From NCBI RefSeq assembly GCF_016313185.1, contig NZ_CP066218.1, positions 4,650,001-4,714,000 of the forward strand: DNA of 64,000 nucleotides, given 5' to 3'. Made by a program: the position numbers and the translations under genes. This DNA comes from Mycolicibacterium baixiangningiae. Lineage in GTDB: Bacteria; Actinomycetota; Actinomycetes; Mycobacteriales; Mycobacteriaceae. Of this stretch, positions 1-10,495 are shown in pieces (the stretch's first letter is position 1; the number at the start of each line of letters is the position of its first letter). The notes beneath the pieces are model-generated. The model was not told the DNA's origin, made no database searches, and worked only from the letters and a program-made list of their open reading frames with translations.

Positions 1-882
1 CGCCAGCCGGGTGCAGCCGACCCCCGCCGACTCGAGGCTGCGGTGCAGTTCACCGGCCAGTGACCGACCGGCGAACGCCGCGGCGTCCACCCGGTCGATC
101 GGCGGATCGCAGTTGCGCACCGCGTCCAGTTCGGCCGGCGGTTCCCGGCCCGACGGACCGCGGGCCGGCTCTCCCCGGGCGAACCGGTGCGCGGCGACGG
201 CGTCCGCCCCGAAGCGGGACGCCACATCCGTCCGGGACAGCGCGGCGAACTGACCGATGTGCCGAATCCCCATGCGCCACAGCAGATCCGCTAGTTCCTC
301 ACGACCAGGTGCGGCCAAACTCGGCTCGGTGGCCAGCTGCCGGATCGACAGTGCGGACAGGAAACCGGCGTCCGCACCGGGCGCCACGATGCGACCCGCG
401 CGCGCGGCGAACACCGCCGTGGGCAGCTGATCGGCGATGCCGACCTGACATTCCACCCCGGCCGCGGCGACCGCGTCGACCAGCCGTTCGGCCGCCGCCT
501 GTTCGGAACCGAAGTACCGGGCCGCCCCGCGCACCGCCAGCACGAGCAGACCCGGCCGGAGCACCTCGGCGCGCGGCACCAGATCGTCCACGGCCGCCGT
601 GACGCTCTCGAAGTGGCGGGCATCGCGAGCCGGATCCGCCGCGGCGACATGCAGCTGCGGACACCGGGCCTGCGACTCCCGGCGCCGCAGCCCCCGTCGC
701 ACCCCCGCGGCCCGCGCCGAGGCCGAACACGCGATGACCCGGTTGGCCAGCGTGACCGCCACCGGCGCCGTAGGCGGCAGACCTGCCGCCGCGGCGGCGG
801 CGACCGCGGGCCAGTCCATGCACCAGACGGCCAGCACCCGGGCCGCATTTTGTGAGGCCGCCTTTCGAGAGGACCGCGACAC
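1..882 (-). CDS. imuB: ImuB, Y-family polymerase-like mutasome protein (C-terminus beyond window)
   Basis: Adaptor of the mycobacterial mutasome (ImuA'-ImuB-DnaE2), which carries out SOS-induced error-prone lesion bypass; ImuB binds the beta clamp and DnaE2. The visible 294 residues cover the palm/fingers part of a DinB-like fold, starting with VLAVWCMDWPAV. The acidic metal-binding residues of active Y-family polymerases (DxD near the start, SIDE-type motif) are not present, as is known for ImuB. I placed the start at GTG 882, two bases after the imuA' stop; a GTG at 837 is the alternative. The C-terminal part, which normally carries the clamp-binding motif, lies outside the window. It is cotranscribed behind imuA' and the LexA box. 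Position next to guaA matches Rv3394c. Confidence 0.9.
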   Translation of the reverse strand, partial: MSRSSRKAASQNAARVLAVWCMDWPAVAAAAAAGLPPTAPVAVTLANRVIACSASARAAGVRRGLRRRESQARCPQLHVAAADPARDARHFESVTAAVDDLVPRAEVLRPGLLVLAVRGAARYFGSEQAAAERLVDAVAAAGVECQVGIADQLPTAVFAARAGRIVAPGADAGFLSALSIRQLATEPSLAAPGREELADLLWRMGIRHIGQFAALSRTDVASRFGADAVAAHRFARGEPARGPSGREPPAELDAVRNCDPPIDRVDAAAFAGRSLAGELHRSLESAGVGCTRLA

Positions 883-883
883 G

Positions 884-1585
884 CTACTCACCGACCGCGT
901 GGGCGGGGCCGTGACCCCGGCCCCGTGCCCGCATCGCCAGCCGTACCCGGCTGATCCGTCCGCACCCCGGGATCGGTGTCTGTGCCGGGTCTCGCGGACC
1001 GGCCACCTCGTAACCGCACACCCTGGCCTCCAACCGGGCCGACGCCCCGTGCCAGTCACCGTCGGTGACCAGCAGGGTGCAGCCCTTCTGCCGCGCCCGA
1101 GCCGTCACCGCGCGGGCCCGGCCCGCGGGCACCGACCGTCCGCCCAGCCCGAGCACCACCAGATCCATCCCGTCCATCAGGACCGCTGCCACCTCCACCG
1201 GATCGCCGCCCGGATCCGGGATGACGGCCACTCTGCTGAGGTCGGCGCCCATCTCCACGGCGGCCAGCAGACCGACGCGAGGCTGGCCGACGATGGCGGC
1301 GTGACCACCGGCCGCCGTCGTTGCCGCGACCATGCCCAGCGACAGTGAACGCGCTCCCGAGAGCACCGCGACCGTTCCGCGCGGCAACGACACCGGAAGC
1401 TGATCAGCCAGCGATTCGGGCAGCGGCAGCAAACTTTCCACCACCGGCGCCGGGTCGACCGACGGGGTCGGCCCACGACGGCCGGAGCCGACCTTGCCGG
1501 CCACCGCGGCCATCTGCTTACGCAAGCGTTCGACCTGCTCAGTGCGGGTGAGTTGAGCCAGATCGAGGTTGGTCGCCGCTGTCAC
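884..1585 (-). CDS. imuA': ImuA', RecA-like mutasome accessory protein
   Basis: Partner of ImuB and DnaE2 in damage-induced mutagenesis. The 233-residue protein has a RecA-like core (about residues 65-190), but the P-loop is degenerate: an SGARSLSLG stretch stands where GxxxxGK[TS] would be, fitting the non-canonical ImuA' group. The start is GTG 1585, seven bases after a strong GGAGG. An in-frame start further upstream (1642) would lie across the LexA operator, so I reject it. It forms an operon with imuB (one base between stop and next start) and is controlled by the SOS box at 1622-1637. Confidence 0.88.
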   Translation of the reverse strand: MTAATNLDLAQLTRTEQVERLRKQMAAVAGKVGSGRRGPTPSVDPAPVVESLLPLPESLADQLPVSLPRGTVAVLSGARSLSLGMVAATTAAGGHAAIVGQPRVGLLAAVEMGADLSRVAVIPDPGGDPVEVAAVLMDGMDLVVLGLGGRSVPAGRARAVTARARQKGCTLLVTDGDWHGASARLEARVCGYEVAGPRDPAQTPIPGCGRISRVRLAMRARGRGHGPAHAVGE

Positions 1586-1621
1586 AAACACACCTCCAGC
1601 ATCACCCGAAACACCCGATGT

Positions 1622-1637
1622 TCGAACCTTTGTTCGA
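1622..1637. promoter_or_regulatory. LexA (SOS) box
   Basis: TCGAAC-CTTT-GTTCGA is a perfect match to the mycobacterial/Gram-positive LexA operator (TCGAAC-N4-GTTCGA), with 6-bp perfect arms. It sits 37 bases upstream of the imuA' start, so imuA'-imuB should be LexA repressed and induced by DNA damage. Confidence 0.93.
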
Positions 1638-1971
1638 TGCAACGAGTAAACACTGAGCCACCGACAAGCGTCAAGCCGCGGAGGGGCGCATCAACATGCC
1701 GCGCTGATCCCATCAGCCGATGCACAGCACCGACGCTCTCGATGCCATCGCCCGAAATCATTGGGCGAGATGCGAGCGGGTCCTCTATTGGCCCGTCGAA
1801 GCGGATCGACTCGGAGAACGCAGAGCCTGAAGCGTCACAGCGCCGTTGCACCGTCCCGGAGAGTCCACGGTGGCCGTTGGAGACACGCCCAACGATTTTT
1901 GAATAGCAGACCAGCCGCAGAGGGCCGCACTATTGAAAATGCACAGCCCCGACGGTCGCGGAAGGTGAATC
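1638..1971. other. Non-coding stretch between imuA' and the GH5 gene
   Basis: About 330 bases between two divergent genes. Apart from the LexA box at its left end I see no convincing gene, hairpin or repeat. H37Rv carries a small gene (Rv3395A) at this place; I cannot recognise it here. The right half becomes AT-richer towards the GH5 gene and must contain that gene's promoter. Short reading frames on both strands lack ribosome sites. Confidence 0.5.
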
Positions 1972-3183
1972 ATGAACTCCGAACTCATAACGAACGTACG
2001 AAACGTCAGTTTCAAAGCGCAAATATTGATTCGAGAACAAGTTCGATCAATTCTGGAGATCGTAGGACCCTTAGCCAGACGGCGAGCCGGACCGGCCCGG
2101 ACATTGTATGTCTCCGGGCGGTGGTTGCGAGGGCATGATCATCAAAAAGTAATCTTGAAAGGAATCAATATTCCCATTCTCGATGATTGGGAGTTTCCCA
2201 AAAAGCATCCCTTCGGGGCAATGGACGACTTAGCAAGAACCGGTGCGAATTGCGTCAGAATTCAGTGGTACGACAGATACCCACCATCGGAGCCCGGGGC
2301 GCAATCTCGCGACCCCTACACCATCTCCGATCTAGACCGTGTCCTGGAGAAGTGCCGAAGGAAGCACCTGATCCCTATAGTCGAGCTGCACGATTGCACC
2401 TGCAAGGGCGATCCGGAGCTGGTCAACACGCAGCTGATGCAATGGTGGACTCGCCCAGACGTAGTCGCGGTGTTGAAGAAGCACGAACAGTACCTGATCG
2501 TCAATTTTGCCAACGAACTCGGGGTGTATCGATGGGCAAAGCCTCCTCTGACACCTGCTGCAGCGCTGGAGAATTTCAAGAACGCGTACAAGAAGGCCAT
2601 CACCACGTTCCGCACCACCACTGGCCTTCATATGCCCATCATGATCGACGCGCCCGACTGTGGCTCGTCCATCAACGCGTTCCTCAGTATCGGCAAGGAG
2701 CTGGTACAAGTCGGCGGCGGAGGCATCCTCCTCAGCGCACATGCATACTGGGCGGGCTATGACGGCACCGAAGACATGAAGAAGGCAATCGACGCCAATC
2801 TCCCCATTGTCTTCGGTGAGATTGCAAACAAGCAATCCGAAACAGTGGGAGAAGTAACCCACGAGTGTTACTACGGTTTGGATGGGACAAATCTAGATCA
2901 TTCCACTACAACCGGTTTCCGATACCAAGACCTACTGATCAAGCTCTCCGAAATGGAGGTCGGATGGCTCGCATGGGCGTGGTACAAGGACGGGTGCGCT
3001 CCGCGGAGAATGACACAGGGCGACCGCGGCAGTTACGCCGGCACCGTACCGCCCAGCCCTACCGGCCTGACGCCGTACGGTGATGACCTGCTGTTCAACC
3101 GTACGTATGGTATTCGCCTGGGCGCATACGCTGCGAAGCCAGCCGGCATTATGTCGCCTCCGTGGGGGCCCATCGAACCCTGA
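1972..3183 (+). CDS. Glycoside hydrolase family 5 (cellulase/mannanase-like)
   Basis: Probable retaining beta-glycosidase of clan GH-A; the substrate cannot be named from sequence. The GH5 signature set is complete along the 403 residues: NCVRIQW with the conserved Arg, VELHDC, the acid/base Glu in NFANELG, the conserved HAYW, the nucleophile Glu in VFGEIA, and the substrate-stacking Trp in WLAWAWY. The start ATG has GGAAGG nine bases upstream. No signal peptide or membrane segment is visible in the roughly 45 residues before the barrel, which is odd for a polysaccharide hydrolase. Codons such as AAA, ATT and TTG are frequent and the gene is plainly less GC-rich than both neighbours, suggesting lateral acquisition between imuA' and guaA. 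Confidence 0.82.
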   Translation: MNSELITNVRNVSFKAQILIREQVRSILEIVGPLARRRAGPARTLYVSGRWLRGHDHQKVILKGINIPILDDWEFPKKHPFGAMDDLARTGANCVRIQWYDRYPPSEPGAQSRDPYTISDLDRVLEKCRRKHLIPIVELHDCTCKGDPELVNTQLMQWWTRPDVVAVLKKHEQYLIVNFANELGVYRWAKPPLTPAAALENFKNAYKKAITTFRTTTGLHMPIMIDAPDCGSSINAFLSIGKELVQVGGGGILLSAHAYWAGYDGTEDMKKAIDANLPIVFGEIANKQSETVGEVTHECYYGLDGTNLDHSTTTGFRYQDLLIKLSEMEVGWLAWAWYKDGCAPRRMTQGDRGSYAGTVPPSPTGLTPYGDDLLFNRTYGIRLGAYAAKPAGIMSPPWGPIEP

Positions 3184-3223
3184 TGACCGTGCGTCACCAG
3201 CTCGGACATGACGTGGGTCGTCT

Positions 3224-4783
<1,560 letters not shown>

Positions 4784-4931
4784 TGCCTCAGTGTAGTGGG
4801 GGCAGCGACGGGGGCGCCTGGCCCCGACAGTGCCGTCACGGCGGTGGGCGAGCCCGATTTCCACCGTCACGTTACTGTCGCGGTGGCAATGGTTACCCCT
4901 GGGTGATGCCAACCGTGGAAACGAGGTCGCT

Positions 4932-5681
4932 GTGCTGGGTCTGCCCGACCGGATAACGGCGTGCCTGTTCGATCTCGACGGCGTGCTCACCGATACCGCC
5001 AGCGTCCATACCCGGGCGTGGAAAGCCATGTTCGACACGTATCTCCAGACCAGGGCGCAGCGCACCGGGGAACCGTTCGTGCCGTTCGACGCTGGCGCGG
5101 ACTACCAGCGCTATGTCGACGGTAAGCGCCGTGAGGACGGGGTCCGGTCGTTCCTGGCCAGCCGCGGGATCGAACTGCCCGAGGGCGAACCCGACGATGC
5201 GGCGGACGCCGACACCGTGCAGGGGCTGGGCAACCGTAAGAACGAGATGTTCCACGAGACCCTGCAGCGCGACGGGATCGAGGTGTTCGAGGGCTCACGC
5301 ACCTATCTCGAAGCCGCCAGCGCCGCCGGCCTCGGCGTCGCCGTCGTCTCGTCGAGCGCGAACACCCGCGAGGTACTCGAGATCACTGGAATGGACCGCT
5401 ATGTGCAGCACCGCGTCGACGGTGTCACGATGCGCGAGGAGAACATCGCGGGGAAACCGGCACCGGATTCGTTCCTGCGGGCGGCCGAATTGCTCGGTGT
5501 CCCAACGGATCAGGCGGCCGTTTTCGAAGACGCGCTGGCCGGTGTGGCCGCCGGGCACGCCGGGCACTTCGGCTACGTGGTGGGAGTCGACCGCGTCGGG
5601 CAGGCTGAAGAACTGCGGCGCAACGGCGCCGACATCGTCGTCACCGATCTGGCCGATCTACTGAAGACGGCCGCCCAGTGA
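4932..5681 (+). CDS. HAD-family beta-phosphoglucomutase-like hydrolase
   Basis: Likely interconverts beta-glucose 1-phosphate and glucose 6-phosphate. HAD motif I is DLDGVLTDT (Asp14 nucleophile, Asp16 acid/base), motif II VVSSSAN, and motif [16 protein letters not shown] with [11 protein letters not shown]; the helical cap lies at about residues 25-110, as in the beta-PGM subfamily. Length 249. GTG 4932 is chosen because AACGAGG lies just upstream; longer frames begin in non-conserved sequence. Its stop overlaps the start of the GH65 phosphorylase, so the two are translationally coupled and functionally linked: the phosphorylase makes the substrate. Corresponds to Rv3400. Confidence 0.88.
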   Translation: MLGLPDRITACLFDLDGVLTDTASVHTRAWKAMFDTYLQTRAQRTGEPFVPFDAGADYQRYVDGKRREDGVRSFLASRGIELPEGEPDDAADADTVQGLGNRKNEMFHETLQRDGIEVFEGSRTYLEAASAAGLGVAVVSSSANTREVLEITGMDRYVQHRVDGVTMREENIAGKPAPDSFLRAAELLGVPTDQAAVFEDALAGVAAGHAGHFGYVVGVDRVGQAEELRRNGADIVVTDLADLLKTAAQ

Positions 5682-8041
5682 TCAGCCGGGACATCTTCCC
5701 GGTCGAACCGTGGCAGATCCGCGAAACCCGGCTCGAATTCGATCTCCTCGACGAGGCCGAATCGCTGTTCGCGCTGTCCAACGGCCACCTCGGCCTGCGC
5801 GGCAACCTCGACGAGGGCGAACCGCACGGTCTCCCGGGCACCTACCTGAACTCCTTTTTCGAGACGCGTCCCCTGCCCTATGCCGAGGCGGGATTCGGCT
5901 ACCCCGAGGCCGGCCAGACAATGGTGAACGTCACCAACGGCAAGGTCTTCCGGCTGCTGGTCGACGACGAACCCTTCGACGTGCGCTACGGCGAACTGCT
6001 GTCTCACGAACGGGTGCTCGACCTCCGCGCCGGCACCCTCACCCGGGATGCACACTGGCGTTCCCCTGCCGGCAAGCACGTGAAAGTGCACTCGACACGG
6101 CTGGTGTCCCTGGTACACCGCAGCATCGCCGCGATCGAGTACGTGGTCGAGGCCGTCGACGACTTCGTCCGCGTCACAGTGCAATCCGAGCTCGTCACCA
6201 ACGAGGATCAACCCGAGGCCTCCGACGACCCGCGGGTCTCGGCCGCCCTGAAGGACCCGCTCGAAGCGGTGCACCACGAGCACACCAAGCTCAGCGCTCT
6301 GCTGGTACATCAGACCCGCGGCAGCGAGTTGATGATGGCCGCGGCGATGGACCACGACATCGACGTGCCCGGCCGCGTGGAGGTCATCACCGACGCCCAC
6401 CGCGATCTGGCCCACACCACGGTGATCTGCGGACTGCGCGCCGGGCAGAGACTGCGCATCGTCAAGTACCTGGCCTACGGCTGGTCCAGCCTGCGTTCGC
6501 GACCGGCGATACGTGACCAGGTGTCCGGCGCCATCGCCGGCGCCCGCTACACCGGCTGGCAGGGCCTGGTCGACGCCCAGCGGGAGTACCTCGACGACTT
6601 CTGGGACTGCGCCGACGTCGAGGTGGATGGCGATGCCGAGATCCAGCAGGCCGTGCGTTTCGGTCTGTTCCATGTGCTGCAGGCCAGCGCGCGTGCCGAG
6701 CGCCGGGCGATTCCGGGCAAGGGTCTGACCGGTGACGGCTATGACGGCCACGCGTTCTGGGACACCGAGGGTTTCGTGCTACCCGTGCTCACCTACACCG
6801 TGCCGTCGGCAGCCGCCGACGCATTGCGTTGGCGCGCATCGACACTCGACCTTGCGAGGGAGCGTGCGTCGACACTCGACCTCAAGGGCGCGGCGTTCCC
6901 GTGGCGCACCATCAGAGGTGAGGAATGTTCGGCATACTGGCCGGCGGGCACCGCGGCGTGGCACGTCAACGCCGATATCGCGATGGCGTTCGAGCGCTAT
7001 CGCGCAGTGACCGGGGACGATTCGCTGGAACGCGACAGCGGGCTGGTCGTGCTGGTCGAGACCGCGCGGCTGTGGATGTCTCTGGGACACCATGACCGGC
7101 ACGGCATCTGGCATCTCGACGGTGTCACCGGTCCCGACGAATACACCGCGGTCGTGCGCGACAACGTGTTCACCAACCTGATGGCGGCGGGCAACCTGCG
7201 GGCGGCGGCCGAGGCGTGCACCCGGCATCCTGAAGAGGCCCGCGCCGTCGGGGTCTCGACGGAGGAGACCGCCGCATGGCGCGACGCCGCCGACGCCGCT
7301 CACATTCCGTTCGACCACGAACTCGGCGTCCATCAGCAGCACGACGGATTCACCACGTTGCGGGAGTGGGACTTCGACGCCAACAACAGCTACCCGCTGC
7401 TGCTCAACGAGCCCTACGTCCGGCTCTACCCGTCACAGGTCGTCAAGCAGGCCGACCTGGTGCTGGCGATGCAGTGGCAGAGCCACGCGTTCACCGATGA
7501 GCAGAAGGCCCGCAACGTCGACTACTACGAGCAGCGCACCACGCGCGATTCGTCACTGTCGGCATGCACGCAGGCGGTGATGTGCGCCGACGTCGGGCAC
7601 CTCGAGCTCGCGCACGACTACGCCTACGAGGCTGCCGTGATCGATCTGCGTAATCTGCACAAGAACACCCGCAACGGCCTGCACATGGCATCGCTGGCCG
7701 GCGGGTGGACGGCGTTGGTCGCGGGCTTCGGCGGTTTACGCGACGACGAGGGCTTCCTGTCGCTCAACCCGCACCTGCCCGACGGAATCGGACGGCTGCG
7801 GTTCCGGTTGCGTTGGCGCAACTTCCGGCTCACCGTCGACGTCACCCACGACGACGTCACCTACATCCTGCGGGACGGACCGCACGGCGACCTCAACATC
7901 CGCCACGCAGGCAACGAACTCCGGCTAAGCACCGAGAAACCGACCACGGTGGCGGTCGAACCGTGCGAGCCCCTGCTGCCGCCACCCAAGCAGCCACCGG
8001 GCCGAGAACCGCTGCGGCGCAGGCTCGACAAGAAGCACTGA
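5678..8041 (+). CDS. Glycoside hydrolase family 65 disaccharide phosphorylase
   Basis: Inverting phosphorylase of the trehalose/maltose/kojibiose group, releasing beta-glucose 1-phosphate from an alpha-disaccharide. The N-terminal beta-sandwich (about 1-270) is followed by the (alpha/alpha)6 barrel with GHAFWDTEG, the catalytic acid Glu488 in GPDEY, and a phosphate-binding region near VVKQADLV, then a small C-terminal beta domain. Length 787 is normal for the family. The GTG start overlaps the stop of the HAD mutase by four bases, arguing for a two-step module feeding glucose 6-phosphate. Which disaccharide is cleaved cannot be read from the sequence. Matches Rv3401c by family. Confidence 0.9.
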   Translation: MISRDIFPVEPWQIRETRLEFDLLDEAESLFALSNGHLGLRGNLDEGEPHGLPGTYLNSFFETRPLPYAEAGFGYPEAGQTMVNVTNGKVFRLLVDDEPFDVRYGELLSHERVLDLRAGTLTRDAHWRSPAGKHVKVHSTRLVSLVHRSIAAIEYVVEAVDDFVRVTVQSELVTNEDQPEASDDPRVSAALKDPLEAVHHEHTKLSALLVHQTRGSELMMAAAMDHDIDVPGRVEVITDAHRDLAHTTVICGLRAGQRLRIVKYLAYGWSSLRSRPAIRDQVSGAIAGARYTGWQGLVDAQREYLDDFWDCADVEVDGDAEIQQAVRFGLFHVLQASARAERRAIPGKGLTGDGYDGHAFWDTEGFVLPVLTYTVPSAAADALRWRASTLDLARERASTLDLKGAAFPWRTIRGEECSAYWPAGTAAWHVNADIAMAFERYRAVTGDDSLERDSGLVVLVETARLWMSLGHHDRHGIWHLDGVTGPDEYTAVVRDNVFTNLMAAGNLRAAAEACTRHPEEARAVGVSTEETAAWRDAADAAHIPFDHELGVHQQHDGFTTLREWDFDANNSYPLLLNEPYVRLYPSQVVKQADLVLAMQWQSHAFTDEQKARNVDYYEQRTTRDSSLSACTQAVMCADVGHLELAHDYAYEAAVIDLRNLHKNTRNGLHMASLAGGWTALVAGFGGLRDDEGFLSLNPHLPDGIGRLRFRLRWRNFRLTVDVTHDDVTYILRDGPHGDLNIRHAGNELRLSTEKPTTVAVEPCEPLLPPPKQPPGREPLRRRLDKKH

Positions 8042-8045
8042 CCGG

Positions 8046-9812
8046 TCAGGCGCCGCGCGCCTCCGTCGTGGTGGGATCACGCCTGTTGACCTCGTCCCGG
8101 CTGGCATTCCAGTCCAGGGCCGCCGGCGCACCGGCGGGCACCACCGGGTGTGCGGGCACGACCGGGTCGATACGGCGGTATCCCTCCCCCTGCGCTGGCC
8201 GCAGATCCTGCTCACCCTTGTTCGGCCACAACGATGCCGCGCGTTCGGCCTGCGCGCTGATGGTCAGCGACGGATTGACGCCGAGATTGGCCGAGATCGC
8301 CGCACCGTCGGTGACATACAGCGTCGGATAGTTGTACACGCGGTGATACGGGTCGATGACGCCGTGCTCAGCGCTGTCGCCGATGGCGGCTCCGCCGAGG
8401 AAGTGCGCCGTCAGCGGAATGTTGAACAGTTCGCCCCATGTACCGCCCGCGACGCCGTCGATCTTCTCGGCGATGCGACGCGTCACCTCGTTGCCAACCG
8501 GGATCCAGGTCGGGTTGGGTTCGCCGTGGCCCTGTTTGCTCGTCAGCCGGCGGGTGCCGAGCTTCGTGCGTTTGGTGAACGTGGTGATTGAGTTGTCCAG
8601 ATTCTGCATGACCAGGGCGATCAGCGTCCGCTCACTCCACCGCCGCACGTTGAGCAGTCGAACCGTGCCGCGTGGATCCTGGCGGGCATTGGTGAACAAC
8701 TGCTTCCAGCGCGGCACATCGGTGCCGTCGGGCCCGGCGCCGTCGGTCATCAGCGTCTGCAGCAGGCCCATCACGTTGGAGCCTTTGCCATAGCGCACCG
8801 GTTCGATGTGGGTGTCGGACGTGGGGTGGATCGACGAGGTGATCGCCACGCCGTGGGTGAGGTCGAGGTCGTCGGTGACGTGGAAGCGGCCCGCCCCCAC
8901 GATGGACTCCGAATTCGTGCGGGTCAGCATGCCCAACTTCTCCGAGAGTTCCGGCAGCTTTCCGGTGTCACGCATCTTGAACAGCAGCTTCTGCGTGCCG
9001 AACGTACCCGCCGCGAGGACGACATTGTTCGCGGTGAACGTCCGCGTCTGCCGGCGCACCTTGCGGCCGGTGCGCACGGTGGTCACCTCCCAGACGCCGT
9101 CCTCGCGCTGTTCGAAGCTGGTCACCGTCGTCATCGGATGCACCTGCGCGCCCGCGTTCTCGGCGAGGTAGAGGTAGTTCTTCACCAGCGTGTTCTTGGC
9201 GTTGTGACGGCAGCCGGTCATACATTCGCCGACCTCGATACAGCCCCTGCGGGCGGGGCCGGCACCTCCGAAGTAGGGGTCGGGAACCGTCTTGCCGGGG
9301 GCCTTCTGTCCGTCCGGTCCGAAGAACACCCCGACCGGCGTCGCCACGAACGTGTCCCCGACGCCCATCTCCTCGGCGACCTCCTTCACCACGCGGTCGG
9401 CGTCGGTGAAGGTCGGATTGGTGACCACGCCGAGCATCCGCTGAGCCTGCTCGTAGTGCGGAAGCAACTCCTCGTTCCAGTCGGTGATGTGCTTCCACTG
9501 CGGGTCGTTGAAGAACGGTTCGCGCGGCACGTAGAGGGTGTTGGCGTAGTTGAGCGATCCGCCGCCGACGCCCGCGCCGGCAAGGATCAGGACATCCCGC
9601 AGCAGGTGGATGCGCTGGATACCGAAGCACCCCAACTGCGGCGCCCAGAGGAAATTGCGCAGGTCCCAAGAGGTCTTGGCGAACTCCTCGTCGGCGAATC
9701 GGCGACCCGCTTCGAGTACGCCGACGCGGTAACCCTTTTCCGTCAGCCGCAGCGCGGTGACGCTGCCGCCGAAACCCGAACCGATGATGAGGACGTCGTA
9801 GTCAGGCTGCAT
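8046..9812 (-). CDS. choD: GMC-family oxidoreductase, cholesterol oxidase-like (ChoD)
   Basis: FAD-dependent alcohol oxidoreductase. The Rossmann FAD motif is at residues 9-16 (IIGSGFGG), followed by the GMC signature region with AGAGVGGGSLNYAN, a Cys-rich stretch ECMTGCRHNAKN typical of the ChoD group, and the C-terminal FAD-contact region with LYVTDGAAISANLGVNPSLT. Length 588, no signal peptide. The product of Rv3409c is annotated as cholesterol oxidase, though its true substrate in mycobacteria has been questioned, so the substrate is uncertain. A 16-bp perfect palindrome 14 bases before the ATG suggests a dedicated repressor. It is convergent with the GH65 gene, whose stop is only four bases away. 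Confidence 0.88.
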   Translation of the reverse strand: MQPDYDVLIIGSGFGGSVTALRLTEKGYRVGVLEAGRRFADEEFAKTSWDLRNFLWAPQLGCFGIQRIHLLRDVLILAGAGVGGGSLNYANTLYVPREPFFNDPQWKHITDWNEELLPHYEQAQRMLGVVTNPTFTDADRVVKEVAEEMGVGDTFVATPVGVFFGPDGQKAPGKTVPDPYFGGAGPARRGCIEVGECMTGCRHNAKNTLVKNYLYLAENAGAQVHPMTTVTSFEQREDGVWEVTTVRTGRKVRRQTRTFTANNVVLAAGTFGTQKLLFKMRDTGKLPELSEKLGMLTRTNSESIVGAGRFHVTDDLDLTHGVAITSSIHPTSDTHIEPVRYGKGSNVMGLLQTLMTDGAGPDGTDVPRWKQLFTNARQDPRGTVRLLNVRRWSERTLIALVMQNLDNSITTFTKRTKLGTRRLTSKQGHGEPNPTWIPVGNEVTRRIAEKIDGVAGGTWGELFNIPLTAHFLGGAAIGDSAEHGVIDPYHRVYNYPTLYVTDGAAISANLGVNPSLTISAQAERAASLWPNKGEQDLRPAQGEGYRRIDPVVPAHPVVPAGAPAALDWNASRDEVNRRDPTTTEARGA

Positions 9813-9825
9813 GACACCAGTATGG

Positions 9826-9841
9826 GTTACCGCGCGGTAAC
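9826..9841. promoter_or_regulatory. Perfect 16-bp palindrome upstream of choD, candidate operator
   Basis: GTTACCGCGCGGTAAC is a perfect 16-bp dyad located 14 bases upstream of the choD ATG. Dyads of the form TTACCG-CGGTAA are typical of TetR-family operators. No TetR gene is in the window, so the regulator is unknown. Confidence 0.6.
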
Positions 9842-9886
9842 TTCGCTAGACAGTCGGGCCTAACGTGTAAAGCCTTCTCTGTCGGG

Positions 9887-9949
9887 CGCGAGCAGACACA
9901 GAATCGCGCCTGAAAGCACGACGCAACGCGATTGTGTGTCTGCTCGCGG
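9887..9949. repeat. 63-bp hairpin repeat, copy 1
   Basis: Imperfect palindrome with 22-base arms (CGCGAGCAGACACAGAATCG... and its complement, one mismatch) around a 19-base centre. It is 60/63 identical to the copy at 10420-10482 and in the same orientation; the two bracket the truncated gene at 10027-10416. It lies upstream of choD, so it is not simply a choD terminator. It looks like a REP/MITE-type dispersed element; copy number in the genome cannot be judged here. Confidence 0.85.
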
Positions 9950-10026
9950 TAAGAATCGGGCGGCTTATCCACAGGCCGCCATTCACCACTACCGGCCACA
10001 GGCGGAATCCCTGAGAGTCGACAACC

Positions 10027-10416
10027 ATGGATGCGGTGGGGCGAGCCCTCCTTCGCCGGGGTGGCGGCCTCGCCACGACGCGAGAGTTGCTCACGGTGAT
10101 GACACGTCAGCAATTGGACTGGCACGTCCGGCCTCGCGCGTTGGTGCACGTCTGGTACGGGGTTTATGCCGACCATGAGCCCGACGTGCGCGGACGCTTG
10201 AAGGCGCTGGACCTCTTCCTCGGAGAGGAGGCCGCCGCATGCCTGGGTACCGCAGCATCGCTGTACGGATTCGACGTCGAGAACACGGGGGCGGTCCACA
10301 TTCTCGACCCCGGCAGGCGGATCCGCCCGACCGTCGGGCTGGCCGTTCACCAACGCGTCGGGGCCCCACTTCAGCGGGTCGCGGGTCGCCTGTCGCTGGC
10401 GCGGCTGACCGGCTGA
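10027..10416 (+). pseudogene. Truncated AbiEi-like antitoxin/winged-helix family protein
   Basis: The N-terminus (LLRRGGGLATTRELLTVMTR, then WHVRPRALVHVWYGVY) resembles the winged-helix opening of the type IV toxin-antitoxin AbiEi-family proteins that are common in mycobacteria and usually run to about 280-300 residues. Here only 129 codons remain; the frame ends with TGA four bases before the second 63-bp repeat, so the C-terminal nucleotidyltransferase-associated part has been lost. There is no clear ribosome site before the ATG. A TTATCCACA box lies 54 bases upstream. No partner toxin gene is present. I regard it as a remnant; a functional short protein is possible but unsupported. Confidence 0.55.
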
Positions 10417-10419
10417 ACC

Positions 10420-10482
10420 CGCGAGCAGACACAGAATCGCGTTTGAAAGCACGACGGAACGCGATTGTGTGTCTGCTCGCGG
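10420..10482. repeat. 63-bp hairpin repeat, copy 2 (possible guaB3 terminator)
   Basis: Second copy of the element at 9887-9949, same orientation, three base differences, all in the central part rather than the arms. It starts four bases after the truncated gene's stop and ends 13 bases beyond the guaB3 stop, so on the minus strand it could act as the guaB3 transcription terminator. Confidence 0.85.
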
Positions 10483-10495
10483 CAACTAGCGACGG

